Assembly (NCBI GenBank): GCA_023333565.1
Contig: JAJKFH010000102.1
Coordinates: forward strand, 3,596,001-3,660,000
From: Puffinus mauretanicus
Lineage: Eukaryota; Chordata; Aves; Procellariiformes; Procellariidae
Length of the DNA stretch: 64,000 bases
Direction of reading: 5' to 3'
Shown: positions 36,301 through 46,680 of the stretch, piece by piece
Layout: each line of letters opens with the position of its first letter
How positions within the stretch are numbered: the stretch's first letter is position 1
The notes under the pieces: model-generated
What the model was told of the DNA's origin: nothing
The model's database searches: none
What the model saw: only the letters and a program-made list of their open reading frames with translations
Translations under genes and position numbers: made by a program

Positions 36301-37384
36301 ATAACAGCTTGCCATAGTCCATCAGCAGGTTTAGTTCAGAAGATTTAGGGGGGCAAAAGGCACAGAATTTTAAACAGTTGTTATAATGAACAATTACCAG
36401 GTCCCCTTGTTTTTTCCTTTGCCTTCTTGTCACTGTCACGATGTAACTAGAGCCTTGGTTACTACCACCCTGAGCCATGGCACTTTAAATCCTGCTTGCA
36501 GACCAGGACATGAGGCTTACCAAGGTCTGATATCACGTTAAACGTATGGAGCCTGGGGAAAAGCTAAGAATGAGACATTTGCTTGATTGCACGTTTTTCA
36601 GTGTGGTAGCTCCTTCCTTGTCTTGAGAACACTAAAGTAGCAGTGCTTGGTGCGACTTCGCAGATCTGGACCTTGGGGACAAGGTAGCAAGACAAGGTAG
36701 CAAGGTCAGGCTCATGTCGGACACTGACCATGTTTTATGATGACCCCATTGCTGCTCATGCCTGAGTGCAAAACTTTCACTTTCCCTTAAATTGTTGCTG
36801 ATTTTCCCCAATGAAGTTAATTCCAGGAGCCTTCCCATGGCTTGTTTTATGTGGACTGTCTGAGGGAGAACAGAAGGAGATTAAATTAGGTTTTCCTGCT
36901 TCTTATTATAGGTATACTTCCAGCCAAGCAGCCTTGAATCTTTCCTGTGAGCAAGACACATTTATGTTTATCAATTGTACAAAAGAATGAGGATTCCTCA
37001 CCAAAGGCAGTATAGAAAGAGGCAATTTCCAGTCCTCAGTAAGAGCTGGTATGTGATTTAAACAAACTGGTCCTCGCTAATTCTGAATTTCTCCAGAGAT
37101 GGATTTTCACCCTTCAGCAAACGTGGAAAAAAGAGAATATTACACAAAACAAACTTTCTTCTCTTAATATCTCTAGTTCTTCCTAGATCTCTTTCTGCCA
37201 TCTCTGGGTAGTTTAGGTTCTATCAGAGATCTGCATTAAAGGTTATAGGGTGCATTTGTTACAAACAAATGCAATTTCACCAATAATTTCAGCTCTGGGC
37301 TAATGTGCTGGATCCTATTATGACATCAAACTGCCTGGTCTTATGGTTCTGCAGCTGTTTCTAAGCTATGTTTTTAATATCTCT
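33329..37384. other. Unique non-coding block
   Basis: No gene recognised. 33,340-33,980 is GC-richer with overlapping open frames in several phases and no domain. A 13-bp unit GACAAGGTAGCAA is tandemly doubled at 36,678-36,703. The rest is AT-rich unique sequence. Confidence 0.5.
36678..36703. repeat. 13-bp tandem duplication
   Basis: GACAAGGTAGCAA occurs twice head to tail without mismatch. Confidence 0.9.
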
Positions 37385-37935
37385 TCAAAAAAACTACCAC
37401 GAATTTGGAAAAGGCTTAGGAAAAAATGTATGAGAGTGGTGCGAGGCTTGGGGAACATGCCTTATAGTGGGAGATTAAAGAAGTTTATCCATGGGAAGGG
37501 AAGGAGTCAATTTGATTATGGTCTAGAAGAACCAACATGGAAAGAGACTTGTGATACTAGGTAGTGTTTTGATCTCCATACTTTTTATTCTATTAGATCA
37601 GAGGATTTGATGCTGAGTTTAATATGAAAAAAAAATTTACATTATGGGTAATTAATCTCTGTAGAAACTTAGGGAAGTAGTGGATTCTTCCTCACTTGTA
37701 AGTCTTTAATTCAGTAATACCTACCTCTTTTATACATGTTTTTCTTTAATATATTACAAGACAAAGAAAAATTTATATAGGTGATACCAAGACTGGGAAT
37801 TTGTGTAAAAGTGTATTATGGCTCAAGCATGTTTTAGGCTTAACTTAAGAGAGATTGGTTGGTGTTCTCTGGCCTGGGTTATGTGAAAGGTCAGAATAGA
37901 CAACAGAATGCTGCCTTCTTGCCTTATAAAAATAA
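37385..37935 (+). mobile_element. Ancient CR1 LINE (turtle/bird-type), degraded
   Basis: The first 170 bp encode a frame-preserved match to the end of the CR1 reverse-transcriptase protein: RIWKRLRKK-MRVVRGLGNMPYSGRLKK, compared with the family pattern (R..R..R)-(M..V.GLENMPY..RLK). Further on, AATTAATCTCTGTAGAAACTTAGGGAAGTAGTGGATTCTTCCTCACTTGTAAG matches the family's conserved '...GGAACAATTT.CC.AGGG..GTGGTGGATTCTCC.TCACT'. The 3' end, CTGGCCTGGGTTATGTGAAAGGTCAGAATAGAC...CCTTCTTGCCTT, matches 'ATGGCCTGTGTTATGCAGGAGGTCAGACTAGATGA..TCCCTTCTGGCCTT'. The element is in plus orientation, interrupted by stops and indels, and much older than the CR1 copies with octamer tails. Confidence 0.8.
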
Positions 37936-40008
37936 ATCTGAGAATATGATCAGTTAGTAAAATAGGCTGTTATGGATCCCCAGGTGCTACTAAGCAAAGA
38001 AATATGTAGTAAGCATGTACATTAGGAGAGAAATGACCAAATGAAGGATTTTCCTCAGGAGATATATCCCTGTCTTGTTTCCTTCCGTCTTAGCAAACCT
38101 TGTCAATTTGAATGACTGGTGGTATTGAACTGATAATGGCCAATTATGCTTTATTGGCTCTGTTAATATATGACAATTGTGCAGAAGTAAAGCTCACAGG
38201 CTGGTGCTGGTTATTCTGTCAGTGAAAGGCTGGTTAGCCCGAAGATTCTGCAGAGATTGATTAAGCAATGAGTCTTGACAAGGCTTGCAACATCGCTGCA
38301 AAATAATCAGACCTCTGGGAACTTTTAAGATTACCAGCAGAAGCCTTATATTCCCGTGGGTGTATTTATCACATGGGATCCTCACCATAGAGTGGCTATT
38401 AATACGCAGTTGTTTGCATTAGAAATATTTTGCTGCTACTGATCAGTCCCTTGGAAGATTCATCTGGTCTGTTTGACTTGCTATCAAAAAAGCCAGTAAA
38501 GCCACACTGCTGACTTTAAACCTCTGCTTCTTATGCTTAATATTGCCCTTTGTCTGCACCCAGGTACAAATAGAAGTCCCCATGCTATCTCATCAAATTT
38601 ACACTGGCAAGTAAAAAAACTTGGCTCCAGCAGTAGGGCTGTCGGGGATCGGTGGCGTAGCACTGATGACCCATCTCTCCTTATAAAGCAGTCAACAGGT
38701 GAGAAGCTCTCCCATAAATGACCTAAATAAACTGATATACCCTGTCAGTGACAGCTTGTTTTCTACGCTCTGCCAGAGGCAAGAGTTTTCCATGACTTAT
38801 GGTGCAAATCTTTTTTACAAACTCAGTCTATTCCTTGTATGGCAGAGAAGAAAAGGAAACAGTCTTCCCTACTGATGGCAGGAGGCAGAGGCTTTCCAGC
38901 AGCATCGACAGCTGTGGCCTTTTGCTTACACCTGCATGGAGATCTGTCATCCATGCAGCAACATTGCCATTCATGCTTTCTTTACCTTTCACTCTCTGCC
39001 TGCGCTTGTTCACCTGGTCTGCCCTGTGCTCTTGTCCGAGGGAAGATGAAGATCAACTTAGTTACTGAAAAGTTCACGTGCTGCTAGAATCCAGTTTCTC
39101 TGTTCATTTTTACATCTTTCTAGAGCAGAAGAAAATAGCAGAAGTGAAACCATCAGTCTTCATGTAGGCTGATAGCACGTTGTGTGGGGAAAGTTCTTGG
39201 CAGAGCTTGATTAGCTTAAGCACAGGGTCGTGTTAATTGTATCTCTGTGGTTCTTGGATGAAGCTAGGCTACATGCAGGCAGCCCAAAACCTGGGCAAAC
39301 CAGTTTCCCATCTGTCTGCAAAAAACCTCTGTGGACATACCCTGAGTGACTCAAGCTCTTTCAATTAAAAAAATAATTGGGATTAGCAATTAGCTCTTTA
39401 TTCCAGTGGGCTTTGGCTGTGGTTGAAGGCATCTCCGTATGCAGTACCTGGGAGATACCTGAAACAGATATGAATGAACTGCTTCTCAGCAGCACTAATG
39501 AGGCTCTGCAAAGCGCTGCTCTGACGTGGCTGCACTGCTGTGTTCCCCAAGTGCCCTCTTCGTCCTGTCTTGTGTAGATGCTTCTTGAAGTACAGTGCGG
39601 GAAGTAAAAGCCCTATGTAAGTAGTCCTTATTCATGCAAATAACGCTGTTGTCATCACTGAAATGATTTGCGTGGTGTAAGGCTCGAAGTTTGATCAGTC
39701 TTTTCTCCGTTCTCCTAATTTAGGATTTTTGTTTAGCTCTTCTAGGAGAGTTTCCACATTATGCATTGGGAGGAATGAACAGGACAACAGACAGAGATCT
39801 GAATTTTCTAAGAGCTGGAATGAGAGTCTTCTCAGCTTAATAGCTGATTACTTCTGCATACTCAGTCTACATAGAATCTCCCTGGGTGGATCAGGCAATA
39901 CCTGTAGACCCAAACTACAAACTTCTTGCTTGTGTAGACACAGGTTTTTGTACACAAAAGGCAAAATCTTAAGATTCAGATTTAAGAATCTTGCTCACTT
40001 CATATACA

Positions 40009-40112
40009 GGGTTTGTGGGTGGGGGGGTTTCTTGTGTGTTTTTTTTTTGTTTGGTTGGTTTGGTTTTTTTTGTTTGGTTGGTTTAGTTTTTTTGTTTGGT
40101 TTTTTTTTTTTT
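40009..40112 (+). repeat. Long G/T-only tract, TTTGGTTGGTTT repeats
   Basis: About 100 bases are almost purely G and T (one C and one A). GGGTGGGGGGG is followed by repeated TTTTTTTGTTTGGTTGGTTT units. The G-rich start could form a quadruplex. No retrotransposed body is recognisable next to it. Confidence 0.85.
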
Positions 40113-40749
40113 AAAGGGCTATAGTAAAGAAACTGAGAGGGGAACTGAGAAAACAGATTGTAAAATACAAATATTATTGGAGCCAGCTTAGTAGCTTAAT
40201 CTGCTTCAAAGAACAGAATTTAGCAGTATTTCAGTCACTATTGCTTTGACTGGATTTAAGATAGTTTTACTGAAGGGAGGGAATGTTAAAGGTGGATGAC
40301 GTATTCTGAAAGTGTAATAAAGTGTCAGTTCAGTAGCACCCCTTATATGAGCGTGGGCTTTCCAAAGCCAGCTAAAGTGTTATCTATTTAATAATGATGC
40401 AGTGAGCAACTATTGCCTTCTTGCTCTAGCATCCGTCAGATTAAATAACTTCTGCCTCAGTCATTCTGCGTAGCACAAAATGTCATTTTAATAGAGCAGT
40501 GACATGGGATCAATAGTGCGTGCTTTGAAAATTAACTATATTTGTCTTGTACTGCTTGCTGGATCTTGAGGAGATGACAAAGAAAGCAGAAAGTATTCAG
40601 AATAATATAAAAAGTGAATAAAAATGTGTTTCTGTAGTAGTATCGAAGCATCCAGCATTAAGGAGTTTGCTGTCCTGAGACAATATTCTAATCTTCTGAG
40701 AGAGGCTTACGTCTATCTAATCATTCACAGGTTTGCTAGACACACGTAA

Positions 40750-40786
40750 CACGTGCACACACGCTCACACGTGCACACACGCTCAC
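40750..40786. repeat. 18-bp tandem duplication with two E-boxes
   Basis: The 18-bp unit ACGTGCACACACGCTCAC is perfectly doubled (40,751-40,768, 40,769-40,786). Because each unit is preceded by C, two CACGTG E-boxes are created at 40,750-40,755 and 40,768-40,773. It is embedded in an AC-rich microsatellite-like stretch starting at 40,741. Confidence 0.85.
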
Positions 40787-41791
40787 ATACAGATTTCCAT
40801 GAGGACATAAAGAGATGTGAAACTATCTCAGGTAGCAGTCCAACAAAGCGTATGTACCTGTCGGCCTTGATCATGGTGGAACTCCATTGTACTCTGTATT
40901 TTTAAGGACACTGTGAAGTAGTCTTCTAAGGAGAAGACGTTCAGTGAAGTAGTATCTTTATATAAACAGTAGGATGTGGGACCTTGACCAAATGTGCTCA
41001 GGCTTTTAGAGAATAAGTTCAGAAGTCCTTTATGAATCCAAATTTAGATAATGATATTAATTTCAAAATATGTCCCCTCTTGTTTTCATGGTCACTTCAA
41101 CCCACGCCAACAACATTTTGCCCTTTGAGCTAGTCTTATACTAGGTTGTAAGGGCTGTGATGGGACCATTTACTCAAACTGTATAGAAAACTGAGAAACA
41201 AGTGTAGCTGGTCAACAGAACAGGTGTTATTCTGGCACAGTATCACATGCTGAATCTAAATTCAGTTACAGGGCATTCGCAAATCATATGTATGCATATG
41301 GGTGAAATAGGTCCGAAGAGTTTATAAATCAATTGGTTGTTGCACAAATGGTAAAAAGGTCTTTAGACATCCACCACATTGCCACCGTCACTGCCAAACA
41401 AGTGACTTCTTATGGTCTCTTGTCTTTTCATAATTGTATTCCACAATTCAATATCTCGCATAGCTGAAGCCAAAACTATCAATAAGGTTAATTTCTGGAT
41501 TGGATGACTTAATGAGAAAAATGTGGGGAAGGATGACTTAGAAACTATGCAGTGGATACAGGAATATGATAATTAAAAGAACATAGACTTTCCCTAAATT
41601 GCTCCAAATTTATAGCTCTGCAGGTAAAGGGAACTGAAAACAGACATGAAGCTTGGTGAAAGGGAGATTCAAGAAGCAGAAGAATAGCACAGGCATAGCA
41701 CAGGAGAAAAGAACCCGCAGGAGAAAGGGGTGAATTACTATTATTAAGGCATCATATATCCTATTTTTCATTAAATTTTACTGATTTTCAC

Positions 41792-42287
41792 AATCATAGA
41801 ATCATAGAATCAGTAAGGTTGGAAAAGACCTTTAAGATCATCGAGTCCAACTGTCAATCCAACACACCATGCCCACTACACCATGTCCCTAAGGGCCTCA
41901 TCTACACGTCTTTTAAATACTTCCAGGGATGGTGACTCTACCACTTCCCTGGGCAGCCTGTTCCAAGGCCTGACCACTCTTTCAGTAAAGAAATTTCTCC
42001 TAATGTCCAATCTAAACCTCCCCTGGCGCAACTTGAGGCCATTTCCTCTCGTCCTATCGCTAGTTACTTGGGAGAAGAGACCAACACCCACCTCGCTACA
42101 ACCTCCTTTCAGGTAGTTGTAGAGCGCGATGAGGTCTCCCCTCAGCCGCCTCTTCTCCAGACTAAACAACCCCAGTTCCCTCAGCCGCTCCTCATAAGAC
42201 TTGTGCTCCAGGCCCTTCACCAGCTTCGTTGCCCTCCTCTGGACACGCTCCAGCGCTTCCATGTCCTTCTTGTAGTGAGGGGCCCAA
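41792..42287 (-). mobile_element. CR1 LINE, 5'-truncated, best-preserved copy
   Basis: The element is in minus orientation. Its 3' end (plus strand 41,792-41,810) shows two tail units, AATCATAGAATCATAGAATC. The 3' UTR (41,811-41,875) and the end of ORF2 (41,876-42,287) follow. The 5' break is in the reverse-transcriptase C-terminal region. It is flanked by TGATTTTCA (41,782-41,790) and TGATTTCA (42,289-42,296), a possible target-site duplication with one indel. The intact frame and two tail units suggest it is the youngest CR1 in the window. Confidence 0.96.
41876..42287 (-). pseudogene. CR1 ORF2 (endonuclease/reverse transcriptase) C-terminal remnant
   Basis: The last about 137 codons of the CR1 ORF2 protein are still open. 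The frame starts upstream of the first ATG with N-WAPHYKKD, then [20 protein letters not shown], ..[22 protein letters not shown], ..[18 protein letters not shown], and ends ...[11 protein letters not shown] followed by a stop. These are hallmark CR1 C-terminal motifs lying after the polymerase palm. The endonuclease and catalytic reverse-transcriptase residues are missing through 5' truncation, so it cannot retrotranspose. An ATG lies at codon 128 from the end, but no promoter is expected. It is open because it is relatively young, not because it is selected. Confidence 0.93.
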
Positions 42288-43317
42288 TTGATTTCATTTT
42301 TATTGACCCAATAAAATAATTAAATATAGTCTTAAATATATCCTTATATCCTTAAATTTCAATAGTGTTTTTTCTTTTTCTTACTGGCAATGAGCATTGG
42401 TCAAGTTCAGATAGGACAATGTGTGTATTTTGACCCATGATAATGTCTGTGAATGCTGCTTCATGTCATCTCTTTCTCATCAGAACCCCTAACCTTCATC
42501 ATCAACAGAGCAAATTGGTCCATTTATTTGAAAATCACACACACACAAAAAAGGTATTGATGGCTTGTGTCTTAATAAGTGGATGTGAAATCTACAGGGA
42601 TGTTAACCAAACTATATTAGTTCTTGAAAATTAATAAATATTCCTAGCTGTAATAACAGCCATAAGTTCAGGTGCAGAATTTCAGGAAGGCACATGAGGA
42701 ACAGGTATATACATTCAAGCATCTGATAAATGGTACTAATTAGTGAAAAGTCAAGGGATAACTTGTGCTCAAATTTAGTCAGTCTAAAACACCTTCTGAG
42801 GCTGTACTTTGTGTGTGCGTATACACAGTATGTACGTATACTATATACAGGTATATGTGTATTATGTATACAGTGACAGTTTGGGTAAGGGGTGGAAAAC
42901 ATGGACATTCCTCTGAAATCAATGGAGAGCTATTTCTGAGTGAAAGCACTTTTGGATATTACTTTCTTTCTCTAAAAATATATAGCGTTCTGGCGTTGCA
43001 TTTATCTAGGCATTGCATTCAAACCAGAAATGAACTGCACAGTATCAGAGCTTTTTTGAACTTGGTATTTGTTGCGAGAATCTTAATGGGAGATTTGTTT
43101 TGGTTGTTGGGATCATCTCTGTGTGGATTTCCTCATCTCTTTGGAGGACTGGAAGTAGAATTAATGGCTGAAAACTACCTAAGCGAGCAGAGTGAGTGGT
43201 GTGCACTCAGCTTTCAGACTCAGCCTTTCCTTCCTCAGAAACTCAGTTCTAATTCCAGAAAAGGATGCCTGAAGAGCTTCTTATGTTATTTCTGCGCTCA
43301 TCATTGCTCTCAACATG
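42288..43317. other. Non-coding block with alternating purine-pyrimidine tract
   Basis: No gene recognised. 42,811-42,873 is a tract of GT/AC/AT dinucleotides. The longest open frame of the window (42,765-43,349, 194 codons from a GTG) runs across it on the plus strand, then through unique sequence and into the MIR-type tail at 43,318. It shows no domain. Confidence 0.5.
42811..42873. repeat. Degenerate alternating RY tract
   Basis: TGTGTGTGCGTATACACAG followed by TATGTACGTATAC and TATATACAGGTATATGTGTATTATGTATACAG: nearly alternating purine-pyrimidine with several GTATAC/GTAC palindromes. It is capable of Z-DNA or cruciform structure and is probably a decayed (TG)n/(TA)n microsatellite. Confidence 0.8.
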
Positions 43318-43368
43318 TCAGCGGGATGAAAACCACTATAGAAATGTAAGATCATTATTATCATTCTT
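43318..43368 (+). mobile_element. MIR-type SINE 3' tail
   Basis: GGGATGAAAACCACTATAGAAATGTAAGATCATTATTATCATT matches the amniote MIR/L3-type tail GGATGAAAGGCGCTATATAAATGCAAG.TATTATTATT. Only the tail is clear; the body upstream is not recognisable. A second, fuller copy of the same tail lies 600 bp downstream in the same orientation. Confidence 0.65.
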
Positions 43369-43844
43369 GTTTTCCTCAGTATGGAGTGAAAAGGGGGTCA
43401 TGAAGAATGATGCTAACAAAAATGACTGGAGAAAGGCGAATAAAACATAGATGTATGACTTCTAATGAACATTTTGACGGATTAGATTGGAAACAAGATA
43501 TCAAATATTTCCTTGCTCTGACTGAAATGACTGCTGGCTGCAGCACCACAATTAGTAAGAGAGAAATGGCAGCGCTGGGTCAGATGGGTGGACCATGCAG
43601 CATTGTTTTCCTTCATCTTGTTTGAAAATGTGGTAATAAAACATGTTTAAAACAAAAATCAAGAGTAGGGCAGATGCTGATTTCCCCTCGCCCTGCTCCA
43701 TTTTCACTGCTTTTATATGGCTATGACTTCAGTGAGTTCCCTGGAGTCACATCTGCTTGCCGCTGCCGTCAGCTCAGAGCCTGGCGAGGGGAGCTGGCAG
43801 AAGGGGCTGGGGGTACGGGCTCTACCTCCGCCTCGGCCCCTGGC
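43369..43844. other. Unique non-coding block
   Basis: No gene recognised. The 3' part (43,720-43,850) is GC-rich and carries an 82-codon frame (43,674-43,922) that runs into the MIR body downstream and has no domain. Confidence 0.5.
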
Positions 43845-44037
43845 TTGAGCCGTGACCTTGAACTAGCTGATCCATCTCCCTGTGCCGGTTTTGCCGGTTG
43901 TGAAAAAATGAGAGCAGAATAATTCTGAACTACCTTACAAGGCTATTGGGGGGTCTTAATGAATATTCGCAGAGCACTTTGAGACCCTTGAATGAAAGCA
44001 GCTATAAAAATGCAAGATGTTATTATTTATTTATTAA
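43845..44037 (+). mobile_element. MIR/CORE-SINE, nearly complete
   Basis: Landmarks follow the family order. First GCCGTGACCTTG, CCATCTCCCTGTGCCGGTTTTGCC and TGTGAAAAAATGAGAG...ATAATTCTG (the core, compared with GTGACCTTGGGCAAG, CTCTCTGTGCCTCAGTTTCC, TGTAAAATGGGGATAATG). Then ACCTTACAAGGCTATTGGGGGG-TCTTAATGAATA, GCAGAGCACTTTGAGACCCTTGAATGAAAG, CAGCTATAAAAATGCAAGATGTTATTATTTATT (the 3' tail). It is a plus-strand, full-width copy, well preserved for its age. Retained copies of such SINEs sometimes carry regulatory function, but nothing in the sequence proves it here. Confidence 0.8.
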
Positions 44038-45109
44038 GGTCCTCTGGGTTTTGGCCAACAGCATGAATTGTTGACATTTAATTATTGAAACAGTATGCCT
44101 ATCAGACCCCTTATGGTAGGAAGAGATAAATAATGCAGAAGACTTCAGAAAACCTGGTCAATACCCTTTCAAGATCTGAAGCAAATATACCAGACACGTA
44201 GCTCAAGCCTAAAAAGAACTGAATAATTAAGCCAAGGAATGAGATCAGTTGTTCTGAACACTCTTTATAGTTCGTGCACAATGTTCTACAAGTTATTTAT
44301 TATTATAAGTCCATTACTTACAAGCAACCTTTTCTAAATAAATACCATACAGCTCGCCTATAATGGTGTCTTTATTGTGTGAATGTACTAAGGACTGGTG
44401 AAAATGTATGAGCATTTTAAGTTATTTGAGCAATTACAATGTTTCTTCCTGATATCTTGAAGCTTTAAGGGTTTTTTAAAAACCTTATCATAGGACCATT
44501 TAGTACTTTTAAATATGCAATCAATCATCTTGATATGAAAGGAAAAAAAGGATTTAGATGTTCAGAATGCTTTTGAAGAAGCTGCTTAAAAAGAAGGAAA
44601 AGCCTGTGCAGTCACATTAATTATACAGTGTACTTTAGATGATGTTTTTCATCCAAGCATTGCAAAGTTTTTACAACTGCTGAGGCTTAATGTCACTGCA
44701 AGGCAAAGTACATAATTTACAGTACTGATGCATAAACCGAGACACCGATGTCACAGCCTGTGACAGGATCTCGGGTGCAAGCAAGGAAAAACAAGAAAGT
44801 TCTATTCCTCCTCTGCAGGGCATACTTTCTCCTCTCCAAACTCTACCTATAGAAAAGCAGTGGTATTAACAGAGGGCTACTAGAAGGGAGACGCACTTCA
44901 GGAAACCAGCAAATACAACACCTTTTGCCCGGTGTTCTCAATTGCTTGCTCATTTTAATGCCTGGATTTTGGTGGCACAAAGATTTATAAATAGATTCAA
45001 TTGGCCGACTCTAGCAAGGCCCTGTTTATCCGATGCCATGCTGCAGGCTGAGTAAATTTGAAATTAGAACCCCTCCATCTCTGTGACAATGCAGTGATGC
45101 ATGGACACG

Positions 45110-45168
45110 ATGCTAAGTGAATCCTCTGTGGGCATGATGCTAAATGAAACCTCTGACTGAGCAATGGG
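45110..45168. repeat. Imperfect tandem duplication with TGCTAA motifs
   Basis: GATGCTAAGTGAATCCTCTG and GATGCTAAATGAAACCTCTG lie 28 bp apart in the same orientation and differ at two of 20 positions. The shared TGCTAA core is a half-site type seen for MAF/NRL factors, but no binding is shown. Confidence 0.75.
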
Positions 45169-46599
45169 ATTTTAGCAGTGATTTGAATGGAGATTTTTTT
45201 TTGCTAACTCTCTTGCAAGACATTAATTCAGGAATTTATCCATTGCAATAGATCATAGCGATTTTGACTAACTTAGAGCTGTTCATTAAATTATTATATT
45301 CTGTCTGTCATTTCGAGTAGGAAGAGTATTTCTCTTCGTTTCCAGCTCCATGGCAATTATCTCACAGCTGACCGTACTGAAGGAACCATGTTCCGTGCAG
45401 AATCATGCAAAGTGTAATTTGCTGTCCACTGATTAACTGGCATCATCTCCATAGCATCTCACCTCTTTGTGGCTGTCTCTTGTTAAAGTACTGACCACAT
45501 CTGACCCTGCCTCCATTACCTGATATGACAAGCTCACAGCCTTAGGTAGTGTGACTCCGAAATAGTCGGGGAAAAGGAGAACAGCCAATTTCTGTGATGG
45601 CTGTAGAAGAGGATTACTAAATTCCACAGATGTGAATGATTCCTTCAAGCAATGTGGCTACTGAGCTAGAGAAGGCTGAAGATAACTAACAATTCAGGCT
45701 GAAACTCCTCTGGCTGGGAGAAACGGTGCTGCTGGGTGCTGCTCCTCATCTGAGGGGGAGCTGAAAGGATGAAAAACCGTATTCTCCTTCACTTTTCTTG
45801 CTTTCCTAGCTGGTGTATTTCAAGGTAGCCATTGTACATTTATATTTGATGAAATTTCTCATATATTTGTAATGCAAGACTGAATGTTAATATTTCATCT
45901 GACACTAGCAAAAAAAAAAACAACACAACCCACCATTAAAGAATTGTGGATGATTGTCCTCAAACTGGTACTCTGAATTTACTCCAGCATAAGTTAAGGG
46001 GTTTTTCTTCCCTTTGTATTCTGTTATACAAAAGAGCTACACATGAATGAACAGATTTTTAAGTGCTTACTGATGTGTTTGGCTCAAGTCTTGCAATTCA
46101 GCTTTCAAAACATTTGCTGTGATATTTAAATGATAGGCATTTCACATGCTGCAAGTATATGGCATTTTGGAAAAGTCCAGCTATAGCACTGTTAAGTGTG
46201 GCTTCCATTTGACTATATCACCAATAAGCACTGTGTTTAGTGTGAAGTCCAGGAGTTAAATTGTCTATGCCATAAACCAGGATAGTGGAATATTGAAAAC
46301 AGAAGCCATACCCCAAAATACATCCTGTGCTTAAAAATCCAGTGCCTTCTGGGATCCCTGGCAGAATGCAAAATTGTTCCTGTGATCAACACCTTTCTCT
46401 AATGACTCTGGTTAAAGACAAACTGTGGGGGGAAGTTGTTTGAGGGGCTTAAAAAATGGATGGGAAGATCTAGAGTCAATCTGTGGCTCAGGCATTGACT
46501 TAACTTAGTGATACTAAATAAATCAGATTCTCTTCCTTTGCCTTGCTTTATTCATTGAGAGGGAGGAACGAGCATCTCTGTACTTGTCTAGTTAAATGG

Positions 46600-46680
46600 T
46601 ATGCCCTCTGGGACAGGGAGCCTGTGACTGTACAGTGCTCAATGCAGTGGTTCCCGTAGCTTGAATAATATCGTGAATTT
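46600..46680 (+). mobile_element. L2/MIR-like ancient 3' tail
   Basis: ATGCCCTCTGGGACAGGGAGCCTGTGACTGTACAGTGCTCAATGCAGTGGTTCCCG matches the pattern CTCTGGGGCAGGGACCGTCT..., GTACAGCGCCTAGCACAATGGGGTCCCG. Same family as the fragment at 25,886 and same orientation. Confidence 0.55.

Larger units (their letters stand above)
37936..41791. other. Unique non-coding block with simple repeats
   Basis: No gene recognised. It contains the G/T-only tract at 40,009-40,112 and the 18-bp E-box duplication at 40,750-40,786. An open frame at 39,729-40,124 reads straight into the G/T tract and is an artefact of it. Confidence 0.5.

Noticed and set aside
39729..40124. 131-codon plus-strand frame with Phe/Gly-rich end
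   Set aside because: The C-terminal third is translation of the G/T-only tract, and the rest has no domain.
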